A DNA stretch of 64,000 nucleotides from Flavobacteriales bacterium (GCA_019638085.1 JAHBUL010000004.1:38444-102443), one strand, 5' to 3'. Positions 26,017-36,496 are shown, counted from the first letter of the stretch. The notes: generated from the letters alone by a model not told the origin. Numbers and translations are program-made.

Positions 26017-28749
26017 ATGAAGATCTCACTTGGAACCCGGTCGTTGATGTTTGCTCCAGCCATACTTGCTGCTGGTCTTGTCCATGGCCAGCAGGTGTTG
26101 CCTTGTGCAACGGATCAGGTACAACAACACTTGGTAGAACAAAATCCGGACCTCTTGCGGCAGAATGCCGAGTACGAGCTAGGGCTTCAGGAATATCTAC
26201 AGGCAAAGGCGGGGCTTCGCGATGATGGGGATACTGCAGTATATGTGATCCCGATCGTGTTCCATATACTTTACGACCCCACTTCCACAACTGACAATCA
26301 CAACGTGAGCAATTCGCTTATTGAGGCCCAGATGGCCCAATTGAACAAGGACTACGGGAAGCAGAACGCAGATACGGTCACGATCGTGGATCCCTTCAAG
26401 CCCATCGCCGCCGACGTGCGGGTGAAGTTCCAGCTGGCCACCAAGGATCCCTTTGGCAACTGCACCAACGGCATTGATCGGATCACTTCGCTCCGCTCAT
26501 CCGATGCTGCGGATTTCTCCAAGCTCAACCCGTGGTTCCGCGACCGCTACGTGAACATTTGGGTGATCCGCGCCTTGGAGCAGACCAATCCCGGAGTCAC
26601 TACGTTGGGCTATTCGCAGCTTCCCGCTTTTGTGCAGGATGATTTCGGTGCCTTGCGCGACGGGGTGATCATGTTGTCATCGGAAATAAGTACGAATAGC
26701 ACTACCCTCACCCACGAACTCGGGCACTACCTGAACCTCAGCCACGTGTGGGGGAACGGTCAAGTCGGAACGGCCTGCGGCGATGATAATGTGGAAGACA
26801 CCCCGATAACAAAAGGCCATTTAAGCACCTGTGAGTTGAATGACCATTCATGCAACAGCTGGGGTATCGACCAGGCATACACCTTTGATGGAGTGAACAC
26901 CGGCTCGGGTACCGACGACCCCACCCCTCCACCCTCAGGTGCCTTTCAGGATAGTCTACCTGGTCTCACCTACAGTGCGTTCGAGGCGCATAGCGTCTCT
27001 TCCAACCCGGTTGAGGACGGACGCTTCTCCTTCTCGGATTGGGGGACGGGAGCCGCAGATGGGGATAGTGTCTATGGTGATCTCCAAGGACAGCTGAATC
27101 CTTCGAAGTACTACGAATTCAGGGTCGAACCCACCTTCGGAAAGTCCATGACCATCACGGGAATGGTCTTCCATGCGTCCCGTTCCGCCAGTGGACCACG
27201 GACCTTCGCCGTGCGATCCAGCACCAACAACAACTTCGCCACCAATGATGCGGCCTCGCTCATTGGAACGGACAGCATCATTTCCGTGCAGTCCCCGAAC
27301 ACCTTCTTCTTCAATGCGGACACGGTGGGTAAATGGGGAGGCAACAAGGTCACCTTTACTTCATTCACCAACACACGCAATACGGTGACCTTCCGGATCT
27401 ATGCCTGGAACGCGGAGGACAGCGATGGCTCATTTGCCGTGGATTCAGTCCGGTTGATCGGTTCTTTCGGAAATGTGGACAATGCGCAGAACTACATGGA
27501 CTACTCCAACTGCACGAATATGTTCACAGCTGGCCAAAGCGAGCGTATGCGTGCTACCTTGAACAGCAATGTGAGCGGGCGGGACAATCTTTGGACGGAA
27601 CAGAACCACGTGTTCACGGGCACGGCCGGTCATGAAGTTACCTGTGCACCGGAGGCGGACTTCTATACACTGGACTACTTTGTATGCCCCGGAGAACCCG
27701 TTCGCTTCAAGGATAATTCCAAGCGCGCCACACCCACATCTTGGGCATGGACCTTTGAAGGCGGCAACCCGGCCACCTCCAACCAACAGAATCCCGTAGT
27801 GAGTTTTTCTGTACCAGGTCCACACGATGTTACGCTTACCGTGAGCAACGATCAAGGTTCAAACTCCATCACCAAGTGGGACGCGTTCCATATCGGGGCT
27901 GATTACCCCGAAGTGAACGGCTTGCTACAGGAAGCCTTCAACAGTTCCAACGACTTCCATCGTTGGCCTACCCGGAACATTGAAAATAACAACAGCTCTT
28001 GGCAGTGGTCGGACCAGGCGGGGCATGATGCTCCGGGTTGTGCCAAGCTGAATGCCTCGGATACATACACCCTTACCCAAGACCTCTTCTTCCCCAACAA
28101 CTTCCATGACATTGATGTGCTGGCGACCCCGATCATGGAAATGCCCTTCTACACCGGACTGAATTTCAGCTTCTGGTATGCGTACAGCACAAAGACCAGC
28201 AATACGGATGACATCACGGAATCGTTGAAGGTCTATGCCTCCAGGGACTGCGGTGAAACCTGGCTGCTGCGCTTTTCATTGGAAGGTCCAGCATTGGTGA
28301 CCGCCGGTGTGCGCTCACCGGGTTACATTCCTGCGGCTGATGAGTGGCGCCAAGGAAGCTTCGCGTTGTCGAGCATCTATGCGGGCAACCATGTACGCCT
28401 GAAGTTTGAATACACCTCCAGCCTGAACTCCAACGACCTGTACATCGATGACGTGAACATCAGCGCCACCAACGTGGGCATTGAGGAGATCGCCCAGAAC
28501 GGTAGCCTGAGCTTGATGCCGAACCCCGCCAGCAGCAGCCTTACAATTATGATGGACCTGGCCGGGGCCCCCAGCGGAACCCTTTCCTTCCTCGATGTGG
28601 CCGGTAGAACGATATTCAGCGAGACCGTGAAAGCAGGAACACAACAACTCGATCTCGATCTGGATCGGATCGGACTTACGAGCGGCGTGTACTTGGTGCG
28701 TTTGGAGCATGCCACCGGACGCCGCGTGGAACGTTTGGTGGTTCGCTAA
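26017..28749 (+). CDS. M43-type (pappalysin-like) secreted metalloprotease, T9SS cargo, copy 1
   Basis: 910 aa from ATG 26017, chosen because a signal peptide follows (SLMFAPAILAAGLVHGQ). The catalytic zinc motif HELGHYLNLSH covers H233, E234, H237 and H243. The Met-turn NYMDY is at about 492-496, so the two halves of the active site are separated by about 250 residues. The spacer holds a beta-sandwich module (about 300-480). After the Met-turn come a PKD domain (APEADFYTLDYFVCPGEPV), a MAM/jelly-roll-like domain and a T9SS sorting domain (SLMPNPASSSLTI ... GVYLVRLEHATG). It is a surface or secreted endopeptidase; the substrate is unknown. It is the left member of a tandem pair. Confidence 0.88.
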   Translation: MKISLGTRSLMFAPAILAAGLVHGQQVLPCATDQVQQHLVEQNPDLLRQNAEYELGLQEYLQAKAGLRDDGDTAVYVIPIVFHILYDPTSTTDNHNVSNSLIEAQMAQLNKDYGKQNADTVTIVDPFKPIAADVRVKFQLATKDPFGNCTNGIDRITSLRSSDAADFSKLNPWFRDRYVNIWVIRALEQTNPGVTTLGYSQLPAFVQDDFGALRDGVIMLSSEISTNSTTLTHELGHYLNLSHVWGNGQVGTACGDDNVEDTPITKGHLSTCELNDHSCNSWGIDQAYTFDGVNTGSGTDDPTPPPSGAFQDSLPGLTYSAFEAHSVSSNPVEDGRFSFSDWGTGAADGDSVYGDLQGQLNPSKYYEFRVEPTFGKSMTITGMVFHASRSASGPRTFAVRSSTNNNFATNDAASLIGTDSIISVQSPNTFFFNADTVGKWGGNKVTFTSFTNTRNTVTFRIYAWNAEDSDGSFAVDSVRLIGSFGNVDNAQNYMDYSNCTNMFTAGQSERMRATLNSNVSGRDNLWTEQNHVFTGTAGHEVTCAPEADFYTLDYFVCPGEPVRFKDNSKRATPTSWAWTFEGGNPATSNQQNPVVSFSVPGPHDVTLTVSNDQGSNSITKWDAFHIGADYPEVNGLLQEAFNSSNDFHRWPTRNIENNNSSWQWSDQAGHDAPGCAKLNASDTYTLTQDLFFPNNFHDIDVLATPIMEMPFYTGLNFSFWYAYSTKTSNTDDITESLKVYASRDCGETWLLRFSLEGPALVTAGVRSPGYIPAADEWRQGSFALSSIYAGNHVRLKFEYTSSLNSNDLYIDDVNISATNVGIEEIAQNGSLSLMPNPASSSLTIMMDLAGAPSGTLSFLDVAGRTIFSETVKAGTQQLDLDLDRIGLTSGVYLVRLEHATGRRVERLVVR

Positions 28750-28764
28750 GCTCTCCGCCATTAT

Positions 28765-28800
28765 GCACATGCCATTGGTCCGAGGACCAATGGCATGTGC
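28765..28800 (+). terminator. Terminator between the two M43 genes
   Basis: Perfect 17-bp stem (28765-28781 with 28784-28800), a 2-nt nominal loop, then TGTTTT. It lies 16 bp after the first M43 stop and should separate the transcripts of the two paralogues. Confidence 0.75.
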
Positions 28801-28920
28801 TGTTTTCGGCGCCTACACACATTACCAATCGCGGCAACAGCTCCCCCCCCGGGGTCAATTCCCAGTTCATGGACTCCGTAAAGCGGATCTCCTTTACCTT
28901 AGCCGCATTCAACATTTTCC

Positions 28921-31689
28921 ATGAAGCTCTTTCCACTTTCAATTTCAGTGGCTGCGGTCGCGTTGCTCTGCTCCTCCAACGTGGTGACCGCCCAAGCCCC
29001 AAAGCCATGCGGCACCGATGAAATACGGGCGCAGATGATCGAAGAGAACCCCGACCTGCTCCGCCTTGAGGCCGAGTATGAACTGGGGCTCCAGGAATAC
29101 CTGCAAATGAAGGCCGGTCTTCGCGATGATGACGACACTGCGGTCTATGTGTTGCCAGTGGTCTTTCATATCCTGTACGACCCCACGGCGAATTCCGATG
29201 CGCACAACATCACCGATGCGCAGATCTACCAGGCGATGAACGTGATGAACCGCGACTACGCCAAGGAGAACGCGGATATCTCGGATGTATGCTGTGGTTT
29301 CCAAGCGATCGCTGCCGACACGCGCATCCAGTTCCAATTGGCCACAAAGGATCCATACGGCAACTGCACCAACGGAATCGACAGGATCACCACCCAACGA
29401 TCCACACAAGGCGGCAATTTCTCCAAGTTGAACTCCTGGTTCCGGGATCGCTACATCAACATCTGGGTCGTGCGCTCCCTGGGTAGTTCCGACAGTTTCG
29501 CACCTGCGGGATTCTCCCAACTCCCTCCTGACGTTCAGGACGACAACGGAGGGCTTCGCGACGGTGTGATCCTTCTGTATGATTACACCGGCGACAACGG
29601 TACCAGCAATGTGTTCCGCTCGCGCACCCTCACCCATGAAATTGGCCACTACCTGAACCTGAAACATGTTTGGGGTGGTACCAATGCCCCAGGAATTGCA
29701 TGTGGCGATGATGGCGTGGACGATACCCCCATGACCAAAGGCCATAATAGCTGTACCGATGTGGACCTGTACGATTCCTTCTGCAGCTGGCAGCCTGTTG
29801 ATACGTTCTACACATTCCAGGATGTCACCCTCACATCCGGTACCACGGACCCCACCCCTACGCCCGCAGCCATGCTCGATTTCCCGGAGGAGGTCGCTTT
29901 GTCCTTCAGCCCGGGCACTGCAATTGGTGTGTCCGCGAATTCCGCGGAAGAAGGGAGCTTCAGCTTCTCCCAGTGGGGTACCGGAGCCCAAGAAGGGGAC
30001 TCCGCATTCAGTGATCTTACTGGACAGTTGAGCACCTCCCAGTACTATTCCTTCACTGTGACCCCCGAATTAGGCAAGTCCATGACCCTTTCCGGGCTCA
30101 CTTTCGAGGTGGATCGCTCGGCCACAGGGCCTCGCACGTTCGCAGTACGCAGCAGCGTGAACAACTACTCCGCCAACATCCCGGCCGTTGTTTCGGGGGC
30201 TGATACCGTGGGGCTCAGTGTTCCTTCGGCCAACACCTTCTTCTTCCGTGTGGATACCAGTGGTACGCGCTATATCGCCACAGTGAACACGCCCCAAGCG
30301 AGCTACCTGAACTTGGTAAACCCGGTCACCTTCCGCATTTATGCGTGGAATGCGGAGGACGTTGACGGTTCCTTCACGGTGGACTCCCTCGCTGTACGCG
30401 GCCAGTTCGGCATCATAGAGAACACGCAGAACTACATGGAATATGCCTATTGCTCAAGGATGTTCACCAACGGACAGAGCGATCGGATGCGGGCCACCTT
30501 GAATAGCAGCGTGAGCGGCCGCAGTACACTTTGGTCGGAAGGCAACCACATCTTCACCGGTACTGCCGGGCATGAAGTAACCTGCGGCCCGAAAGCGGAC
30601 TTTTACACGATCGACCGTTTCGTTTGCACCGGAGTACCCGTTCAGTTCAAGGACAACTCCACCAATGCCACTCCCACAACGTGGGCATGGACCTTTGAAG
30701 GTGGCAACCCGGCCACTTCGGACCAGCAGAACCCTACGGTCACGTTCAGCGAACATGGACCACGCAGTGTGACACTTACTGTGGGGAACGACCACGGATC
30801 GAGCACCATCACGAAGTGGGATGCCGTGGTGATCGGCGCCAACTATCCGGAGGTAAATGGGCTGCTGCAGGAATCGTTCGACAACTTGAACAACTTCAAC
30901 TTCTGGCCCAAAGTGAACTATGAGAACAACGGGACCTCGTGGCGGTGGGACGACCAAGTGGGCCATGATGCTCCGGGTTCAGCCAAACTGAATGCTTCAG
31001 ACACCTACACGCTGGTCCAGGACATGTTCGCACCGAATAACTTTCAGGACAAGGATGTCCTCTTGACCCCGATCCTCGAAATGCCGTTCTATACCGGTCT
31101 TACCATGAGCTTCTGGTACGCCTACAGCACACGTACCGGTACCGCCGATGACATCACCGAATCGCTCAAGGTATACGCCTCCACGGACTGCGGAAAATCA
31201 TGGTTGCTCCGCCATACCCTGGACGGCCCCGAACTGGTTACCGCCGGTGTCCGTTCACCGGGTTACATGCCTGAAGCCGATGAGTGGCGCAAAGCCAGCT
31301 TCACCTTGCCCAGCCTCTTTGCCGGTCATCACGTTCGTATCAAGTTCGAGTACGCGTCAGGCCTTTACTCCAATGACCTTTACATTGATGATGTGAACAT
31401 CGATGCAACCAACGTGGGGGTCGAGGAGTTCGCGCAGCATGGAGGGATCAGCCTGATGCCCAACCCGGCGAGCAACAGCCTCACCGTAGTGATGGACCTC
31501 GCCGGTGCAACCACAGGCACGCTGAGCTTTCTGGACATGACCGGCCGCACGGTATATACCCAAGCGGTGAACGCTGGTGAGAGCCGATTGGACCTGAACC
31601 TCGACCACATGGGGCTTACCAGCGGTGTATACTTGGTACGCCTGAAGCATGCCAATGGCCAGCGGACCGAAAGACTGGTGGTGCGTTGA
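28921..31689 (+). CDS. M43-type (pappalysin-like) secreted metalloprotease, T9SS cargo, copy 2
   Basis: 922 aa, same architecture as the preceding gene and clearly its paralogue over the whole length (shared blocks such as GLQEYLQ and TWAWTFEGGNPATS). Signal peptide: VAALLCSSNVVTAQ region. Zinc motif HEIGHYLNLKH (H239, E240, H243, H249); Met-turn NYMEY at about 504-508. The inserted beta-sandwich between them begins around FSFSQWGTGAQEGD. PKD, jelly-roll and T9SS domains follow in order. Protease function inferred from the complete active-site motif. Confidence 0.88.
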   Translation: MKLFPLSISVAAVALLCSSNVVTAQAPKPCGTDEIRAQMIEENPDLLRLEAEYELGLQEYLQMKAGLRDDDDTAVYVLPVVFHILYDPTANSDAHNITDAQIYQAMNVMNRDYAKENADISDVCCGFQAIAADTRIQFQLATKDPYGNCTNGIDRITTQRSTQGGNFSKLNSWFRDRYINIWVVRSLGSSDSFAPAGFSQLPPDVQDDNGGLRDGVILLYDYTGDNGTSNVFRSRTLTHEIGHYLNLKHVWGGTNAPGIACGDDGVDDTPMTKGHNSCTDVDLYDSFCSWQPVDTFYTFQDVTLTSGTTDPTPTPAAMLDFPEEVALSFSPGTAIGVSANSAEEGSFSFSQWGTGAQEGDSAFSDLTGQLSTSQYYSFTVTPELGKSMTLSGLTFEVDRSATGPRTFAVRSSVNNYSANIPAVVSGADTVGLSVPSANTFFFRVDTSGTRYIATVNTPQASYLNLVNPVTFRIYAWNAEDVDGSFTVDSLAVRGQFGIIENTQNYMEYAYCSRMFTNGQSDRMRATLNSSVSGRSTLWSEGNHIFTGTAGHEVTCGPKADFYTIDRFVCTGVPVQFKDNSTNATPTTWAWTFEGGNPATSDQQNPTVTFSEHGPRSVTLTVGNDHGSSTITKWDAVVIGANYPEVNGLLQESFDNLNNFNFWPKVNYENNGTSWRWDDQVGHDAPGSAKLNASDTYTLVQDMFAPNNFQDKDVLLTPILEMPFYTGLTMSFWYAYSTRTGTADDITESLKVYASTDCGKSWLLRHTLDGPELVTAGVRSPGYMPEADEWRKASFTLPSLFAGHHVRIKFEYASGLYSNDLYIDDVNIDATNVGVEEFAQHGGISLMPNPASNSLTVVMDLAGATTGTLSFLDMTGRTVYTQAVNAGESRLDLNLDHMGLTSGVYLVRLKHANGQRTERLVVR

Positions 31690-31705
31690 GCACACCGTGC
31701 GATAA

Positions 31706-31754
31706 GTAAAAGCGAAGAGGCCGATCCCAATGGGATCGGCCTCTTCGCTTTTAC
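31706..31754. terminator. Bidirectional terminator, M43 copy 2 / phoH
   Basis: Perfect 23-bp inverted repeat (31706-31728 and 31732-31754) with loop AAT between convergent genes. Each arm carries TTTT or AAAA near its outer end, so it can stop transcripts from both sides. Confidence 0.85.
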
Positions 31755-31766
31755 AATGGGATCGTA

Positions 31767-33098
31767 CTAAAGCCGTTCGTTCGCCAGATTGGCCAGCGCG
31801 CTGCGTTCCCCTTTCTCCAGGGTGATATGCGCGAAGAGCGGATCGCCCTTGGCCTTGTCGATCAAGTAGCTGAGGCCGTTGCTCTCGGAATCGAGATATG
31901 GCGTATCGATCTGGTGCACATCACCAGTGAACACGATCTTGGTCCCCTCACCTGCTCGACTGATCACCGTCTTCACTTCCAGCGGAGTGAGGTTCTGGGC
32001 CTCATCCACAATGAAGAAGATGTTGCTTAGGCTCCGTCCGCGGATGTAGGCCAAAGGCGCCACGGTGATCTTCTCATTCTCCACCATCTCGTCGATCCGC
32101 TTCAGGGTATTATCGTTCTTCTCGAAATTCCCACGGATCAATTTCAGGTTGTCCCAGATGGGTTGCATGTACGGATCCATCTTGCTCTGGATGTCCCCCG
32201 GCAAGTATCCGATGTCCTTATTGCTAAGGGGAACCACCGGGCGTGTAACGAAGATCTGCCGGTAATCGCGGCGCTGCTCCATGGCACAGGCCAAGGCCAA
32301 CAGTGTCTTGCCCGTTCCGGCAGCCCCTTGCATGGTCACCAACTTGATATCCGGATCCATCAGGGCGCTCATGGCCAAGGCCTGCTCCGGGTTCTTCGGG
32401 CTGATGCCGAACACGGTCTGCTTTTCCACCCGCTCAACCATGCGCGTGCGCGGGTCATACTTTGCAAGGACCCTCTTCTTGCCGTTCTTCAGAATGAAGA
32501 AGTGGTTGCCTTGAGGTTGATGCCCGAGTTCCTCCACCGGCACGGCACCGTGCATGAAGAGTTCATCGATCGCGTGCTCATCCATGCGTTCATCCACCGT
32601 AAGCCCCGTGAAGAGGTTGCGGCCCAGATCACGCACCTTCCCGGTCAGATAATCCTCCGCCATAATGTTCAGGCTCTTGGCCTTCAAACGCAGGGCGATG
32701 TCCTTGCTCACCAGAACGACCTTGCGATCCTTGTTCTGGCGCTGTAACGTAAGGGCGGCATTGATGATCTGGTGATCGTTCTTGCCATCCTGGAACACCT
32801 TGGTGGCATCCACGCCATTGAGGTCGTGCTTGGCAACTACCTTGAACTGGCCCTTGGATGCCCCGTTCAAAGGCACCCACTCCGTAAGTAGGTCATGCTG
32901 TACGATACCATCCAAATGGCGGATGAATTCACGCGCCTCGAAGTTGATCGTATCGTTTCCTTTCTTGAAGGTATCCAACTCTTCCAGCACTTGTATAGGG
33001 ATGGCCACGTCGTGCTCCTGGAAGCTTTCGATGGCTGAATGGTCGTACAGGATCACTGAGGTATCCAGGACGAAGATCTTCCGCTCTTTCTTCTTCAT
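31767..33098 (-). CDS. PhoH family protein, PIN domain plus PhoH-like ATPase
   Basis: 443 aa. The N-terminal PIN nuclease-like domain starts KIFVLDTSVILYDHSA with the first acidic residue D12; other acidic positions follow (E40, D110 region). The C-terminal half is a PhoH ATPase with Walker A GAAGTGKT (258-265) and Walker B IFFIVDEAQN. PIN-PhoH (PhoH2-type) proteins couple ATP hydrolysis to RNA unwinding and cleavage in the cytoplasm. It is monocistronic and converges with the M43 gene. Confidence 0.93.
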   Translation of the reverse strand: MKKKERKIFVLDTSVILYDHSAIESFQEHDVAIPIQVLEELDTFKKGNDTINFEAREFIRHLDGIVQHDLLTEWVPLNGASKGQFKVVAKHDLNGVDATKVFQDGKNDHQIINAALTLQRQNKDRKVVLVSKDIALRLKAKSLNIMAEDYLTGKVRDLGRNLFTGLTVDERMDEHAIDELFMHGAVPVEELGHQPQGNHFFILKNGKKRVLAKYDPRTRMVERVEKQTVFGISPKNPEQALAMSALMDPDIKLVTMQGAAGTGKTLLALACAMEQRRDYRQIFVTRPVVPLSNKDIGYLPGDIQSKMDPYMQPIWDNLKLIRGNFEKNDNTLKRIDEMVENEKITVAPLAYIRGRSLSNIFFIVDEAQNLTPLEVKTVISRAGEGTKIVFTGDVHQIDTPYLDSESNGLSYLIDKAKGDPLFAHITLEKGERSALANLANERL

Positions 33099-33339
33099 GT
33101 GTTCGCGCTAGAGGCTAGGCCAAATGTGGGCGGCAACCTCCGGTGAATACCGAACACCTCGCTCCAGTTTTGCACGATCGATCGTGGTATTAGGGAGTGG
33201 TTGAGCGTTTAAATTCATTAATACGATCCTCCATTCCGGGCCATGGACCTTAACTTCGGAGTCTTGTAGGCATAGCAACGGACCTTCTCCCAAGGGTGCC
33301 TATGACCTGAACCCGAAAACCCTTTAAACCCTTAACGAA

Positions 33340-36108
33340 ATGATGAAACATGACCCGAACCGAGGCAACGGCGCACGACGCCACAAGCCTTGGCAAACAG
33401 CGGCACTGGCTGCAGCGCTTGCTATCAGTAGCGGCGCAAGCGCACAGGTAGTGTTCCATGAGGATTTTGCAGGTGGTGCCAGTGCTACCGGCTTCACGAT
33501 CGAACAGGATGCTGGCGCCTGCACCTGGACCTATAACAACCCCGGAGCACGTACCATCACCGGTGCCGGGTTCGACGCGGACTTCGCTATTTTCGACAGC
33601 GACTTTTGCGGTTCGACCGCGGACAGTGCTGCAGCTTCGTTGGTCTCCCCCACCTTTGACGCTTCGGTTGGTGGCAACTTCGTGCTCACCTTCGATCAAT
33701 CATACCGCCATATCGTGCCTACAGTAGCCAATGTGGAGGTATGGGACGGCACGCAATGGAATGTGGTGTACAGCCCGGTCGGTGCAAGTGTGGGTTATCC
33801 CGATCCCGCAGTGACAACCAGCCTGAACATTACAGCGGCCACAGGCGGATCCGCGACCGCCCAAATTCGTTTCCACTATGGCGGAGATTGGCGTTGGTGG
33901 TGGGCTTTGGATAACATCAATCTCGAGGCCGTCAACTGCATCTATCCTGCGGACCTGGCCATAACAGCCATCACGGAAACAGGTGCCGCCATCAGTTGGA
34001 CCGATAATGGCAGTGCTGGATATGAGTGGGCAGTGACCTTGGGGGACACGCCCAATGACACCAATATGGTGGCTTCAGGTGATGGAACCGATATGGACAT
34101 CACCGGACTGAACAGCGGCACACCTTATACGGCATGGGTACGTGCCGACTGTGGGGACGGAACATTCAGCCCATGGAGCAACGGTGTATCCTTCATTACA
34201 GGAATCAGCAATGATGAGTGCAGCGATGCTATCACCTTAACCGTGAACCCGGATATGACCTGCGGCTCCGTTACTGCAGGCACGGTGGCCGGCGCCACTG
34301 ATTCCGGTGTTACTTCAACTTGCGGAGGTACGGCGGACGATGACGTATGGTTTTCCTTCACCGCTGTAGGAACAACACACAGCATCAGCCTGACCGATGT
34401 CGCCGGATCCACAACCGATATGTACATGGCCGTTTGGGGCGGCGACTGTGGTAACCTCCAGTTGTTACCCAATGGCTGCAGCGACCCCAATAGCATGATG
34501 GTTTTCGGCCTCACGCCAGGAGTCACCTACTACCTCCAAGTGTATAGTTGGACCTCCGATCCAGGGCAGACCTCCACGTTCAACGTATGCGTGGGTACAC
34601 CTCCTCCTCCACCCGCCAACGATGATTGCGCAGGCGCATTCGCCCTCACCGTGAACCCGAACTACAATTGCGACTCCATTACCGCAGGTTCTGTTACCAG
34701 CGCTACGCCTTCCAACGTCACCAGCAGTTGCTTCGGTACCGCCGATGACGATGTGTGGTTCTCGTTCACGGCCACTGATACGTTGCACCGCATCAGCTTG
34801 GAGAATATCACCGGCTCCACCACGGATATGTACATGGCCCTATGGTCCGGCGATTGCGACAGCCTGAACTTGGTACCCAATAGCTGCAGCGATCCCCAGA
34901 CCATGAACATCGGTGGCCTCACCGTTGGAACTGTATATTATTTGCAGGTGTACACATACACCAGTACCGCAGGACAAACCTCAACCTTTGATGTCTGCGT
35001 TGGCACCGAACCTTTCTGTCAACCCCCGTTGGCGATCGCGCTGGACAGTATCTCAGCACCGGATGCCTATGTGAGCTGGACAGACAACACCGCCTCGGAA
35101 TATCAATATGAATTACGCGTGAGCGGTGCTGTGGGGTCTGGCGCCACGGGGCTAGTGGATGCAGGTAGCGTAGCCGGCAGCCCGCTCCACCTTACCGGGC
35201 TGGTAGCCGACTCGCTGTACACCTTGTACGTTCGGAGTATCTGTTCCGTGGGTGATACCAGTGCATGGAGTGATGGACTGAACCTGCTGGACGGCTATTG
35301 CCAGTCCATCGACTTCGTCTTCGATGTGGAACCCATTTGCAACGTCACCTTTGCAGGCATCAATAACGACAGCCCAAGCGAGGTGAATGGATCGCCGGCA
35401 TTGGAGAATTTCACGAGCCTCATTGCTAGCGTGGAACAAGGCGGTTCCTATACCATTTCAGCGACCGGGAACACGAACGGACCCTATACGACCTACTTCA
35501 CGGCCTTCTTTGATTGGGACCAGAACGGATCTCTTGAAACAGCTGTTCCACTGGGCAGTATCAACGATGAGGTTTGCACAACAGTGATCTCCGCTATGGT
35601 GGACGTACCTGCTGATGCCACCTTGGGGCAAACCCGCATGCGCGTGGTGAAGAGCTTCAACTCCTCTCCTACCGACCCATGCGCGAGCTACAACTACGGG
35701 CAAGCTGAGGACTATACCGTGGAGGTATCCGAAGCCACAATGGTGGAGGATTGTGAAGGTGTATTGGGCGGCCCTGCCCTGCCGGGTACTGAATGCACTA
35801 GCGCCAATGGCTTCGGTGGAGTTTGGAGCAATGACTGCATTTGCGTCGAGAACGTGGGCATCGAGGAGATCGTGGCGAAGAACGGAGTAGCTGTTTTCCC
35901 GAACCCCGCGAGCACCGAACTCTTCATTACCACGGCCAACGAAATGCCCGTGCATGTGAAAGTGTATGACATGGTGGGCCACCTGGTAATGGAGCACAAC
36001 ATGACGACCCGCTTGGACATTGCCGAACTTGCACCAGGAAGCTACAGCCTGCTGATCGTGGATGGCAAAGGGAATACGCAAGCCCACGCCCGCTTTGTGA
36101 AGCACTAA
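33340..36108 (+). CDS. Large T9SS surface protein with FnIII, duplicated beta domains and GEVED domain
   Basis: 922 aa. Signal peptide AALAAALAISSGASAQ near residues 22-37. Domain order: a MAM/jelly-roll-like domain (about 40-205), FnIII (about 206-290), two tandem copies of a domain of about 135 residues (NDECSDAITLTVNPDM and NDDCAGAFALTVNPNY; both contain STTDMYMA), another FnIII, a GEVED domain (AFFDWDQNGSLETAVPLGS ... ARM-like segment), then a T9SS sorting domain (VFPNPASTELFIT). No catalytic motif is visible; adhesion or ligand binding on the cell surface is likely. TAACTTCG at 33251-33258 may be its -7 box, giving a leader of about 80 nt. Confidence 0.83.
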   Translation: MMKHDPNRGNGARRHKPWQTAALAAALAISSGASAQVVFHEDFAGGASATGFTIEQDAGACTWTYNNPGARTITGAGFDADFAIFDSDFCGSTADSAAASLVSPTFDASVGGNFVLTFDQSYRHIVPTVANVEVWDGTQWNVVYSPVGASVGYPDPAVTTSLNITAATGGSATAQIRFHYGGDWRWWWALDNINLEAVNCIYPADLAITAITETGAAISWTDNGSAGYEWAVTLGDTPNDTNMVASGDGTDMDITGLNSGTPYTAWVRADCGDGTFSPWSNGVSFITGISNDECSDAITLTVNPDMTCGSVTAGTVAGATDSGVTSTCGGTADDDVWFSFTAVGTTHSISLTDVAGSTTDMYMAVWGGDCGNLQLLPNGCSDPNSMMVFGLTPGVTYYLQVYSWTSDPGQTSTFNVCVGTPPPPPANDDCAGAFALTVNPNYNCDSITAGSVTSATPSNVTSSCFGTADDDVWFSFTATDTLHRISLENITGSTTDMYMALWSGDCDSLNLVPNSCSDPQTMNIGGLTVGTVYYLQVYTYTSTAGQTSTFDVCVGTEPFCQPPLAIALDSISAPDAYVSWTDNTASEYQYELRVSGAVGSGATGLVDAGSVAGSPLHLTGLVADSLYTLYVRSICSVGDTSAWSDGLNLLDGYCQSIDFVFDVEPICNVTFAGINNDSPSEVNGSPALENFTSLIASVEQGGSYTISATGNTNGPYTTYFTAFFDWDQNGSLETAVPLGSINDEVCTTVISAMVDVPADATLGQTRMRVVKSFNSSPTDPCASYNYGQAEDYTVEVSEATMVEDCEGVLGGPALPGTECTSANGFGGVWSNDCICVENVGIEEIVAKNGVAVFPNPASTELFITTANEMPVHVKVYDMVGHLVMEHNMTTRLDIAELAPGSYSLLIVDGKGNTQAHARFVKH

Positions 36109-36129
36109 GCGGACGATCTCTACACATGG

Positions 36130-36161
36130 AAAGGGGCTGTCTCGAAAGAGATGGCCCCTTT
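36130..36161 (+). terminator. Terminator after the 33340-36108 gene
   Basis: 14-bp stem with two G-U pairs (36130-36143 with 36148-36161), GAAA loop, then a T run (CCCCTTTTT). Classic intrinsic terminator. Confidence 0.8.
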
Positions 36162-36389
36162 TTCATGCCTTGCAGCGGAAGCCGTTGAGATGCATCGGTG
36201 ATACAGAGGCCCCAACGGATGTAAGGGTTACCTGTCGTTTTCTTCAACAAGTTCAGCTGAAACCCCAAGTAAGGTTGAGACCTGCATTCGGACTTCCGTG
36301 CAGGATCCCTTCATGAATCCAAATGAGATCTGCGGGTTGGACCTAAGCGTATAAATGGTCAACATACCATGTGTTTTATTGACGATCCC

Positions 36390-36419
36390 TTGCTTGTTAC
36401 CTACGATCCAATATCTTCG
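36390..36419 (+). promoter_or_regulatory. Upstream promoter candidate of the 36518 gene
   Basis: TTG at 36390-36392, 19 bp, then TATCTTCG at 36412-36419 (TAnnTTTG with T to C at one position). It would give a leader of about 95 nt. Confidence 0.4.
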
Positions 36420-36488
36420 TCTCAGTGTGCTACATTCGTGTTGTCCACGCCGCTTTCGTGAATGTGCTCCATTGCGGACCACTGTTTT

Positions 36489-36496
36489 TATCTTTG
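36489..36496 (+). promoter_or_regulatory. Proximal -7 box of the 36518 gene
   Basis: TATCTTTG matches TAnnTTTG exactly and ends 21 nt before the ATG at 36518. A TTG at 36472-36474 is only 14 bp away, which is short, so the -33 element is not certain. Confidence 0.5.
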
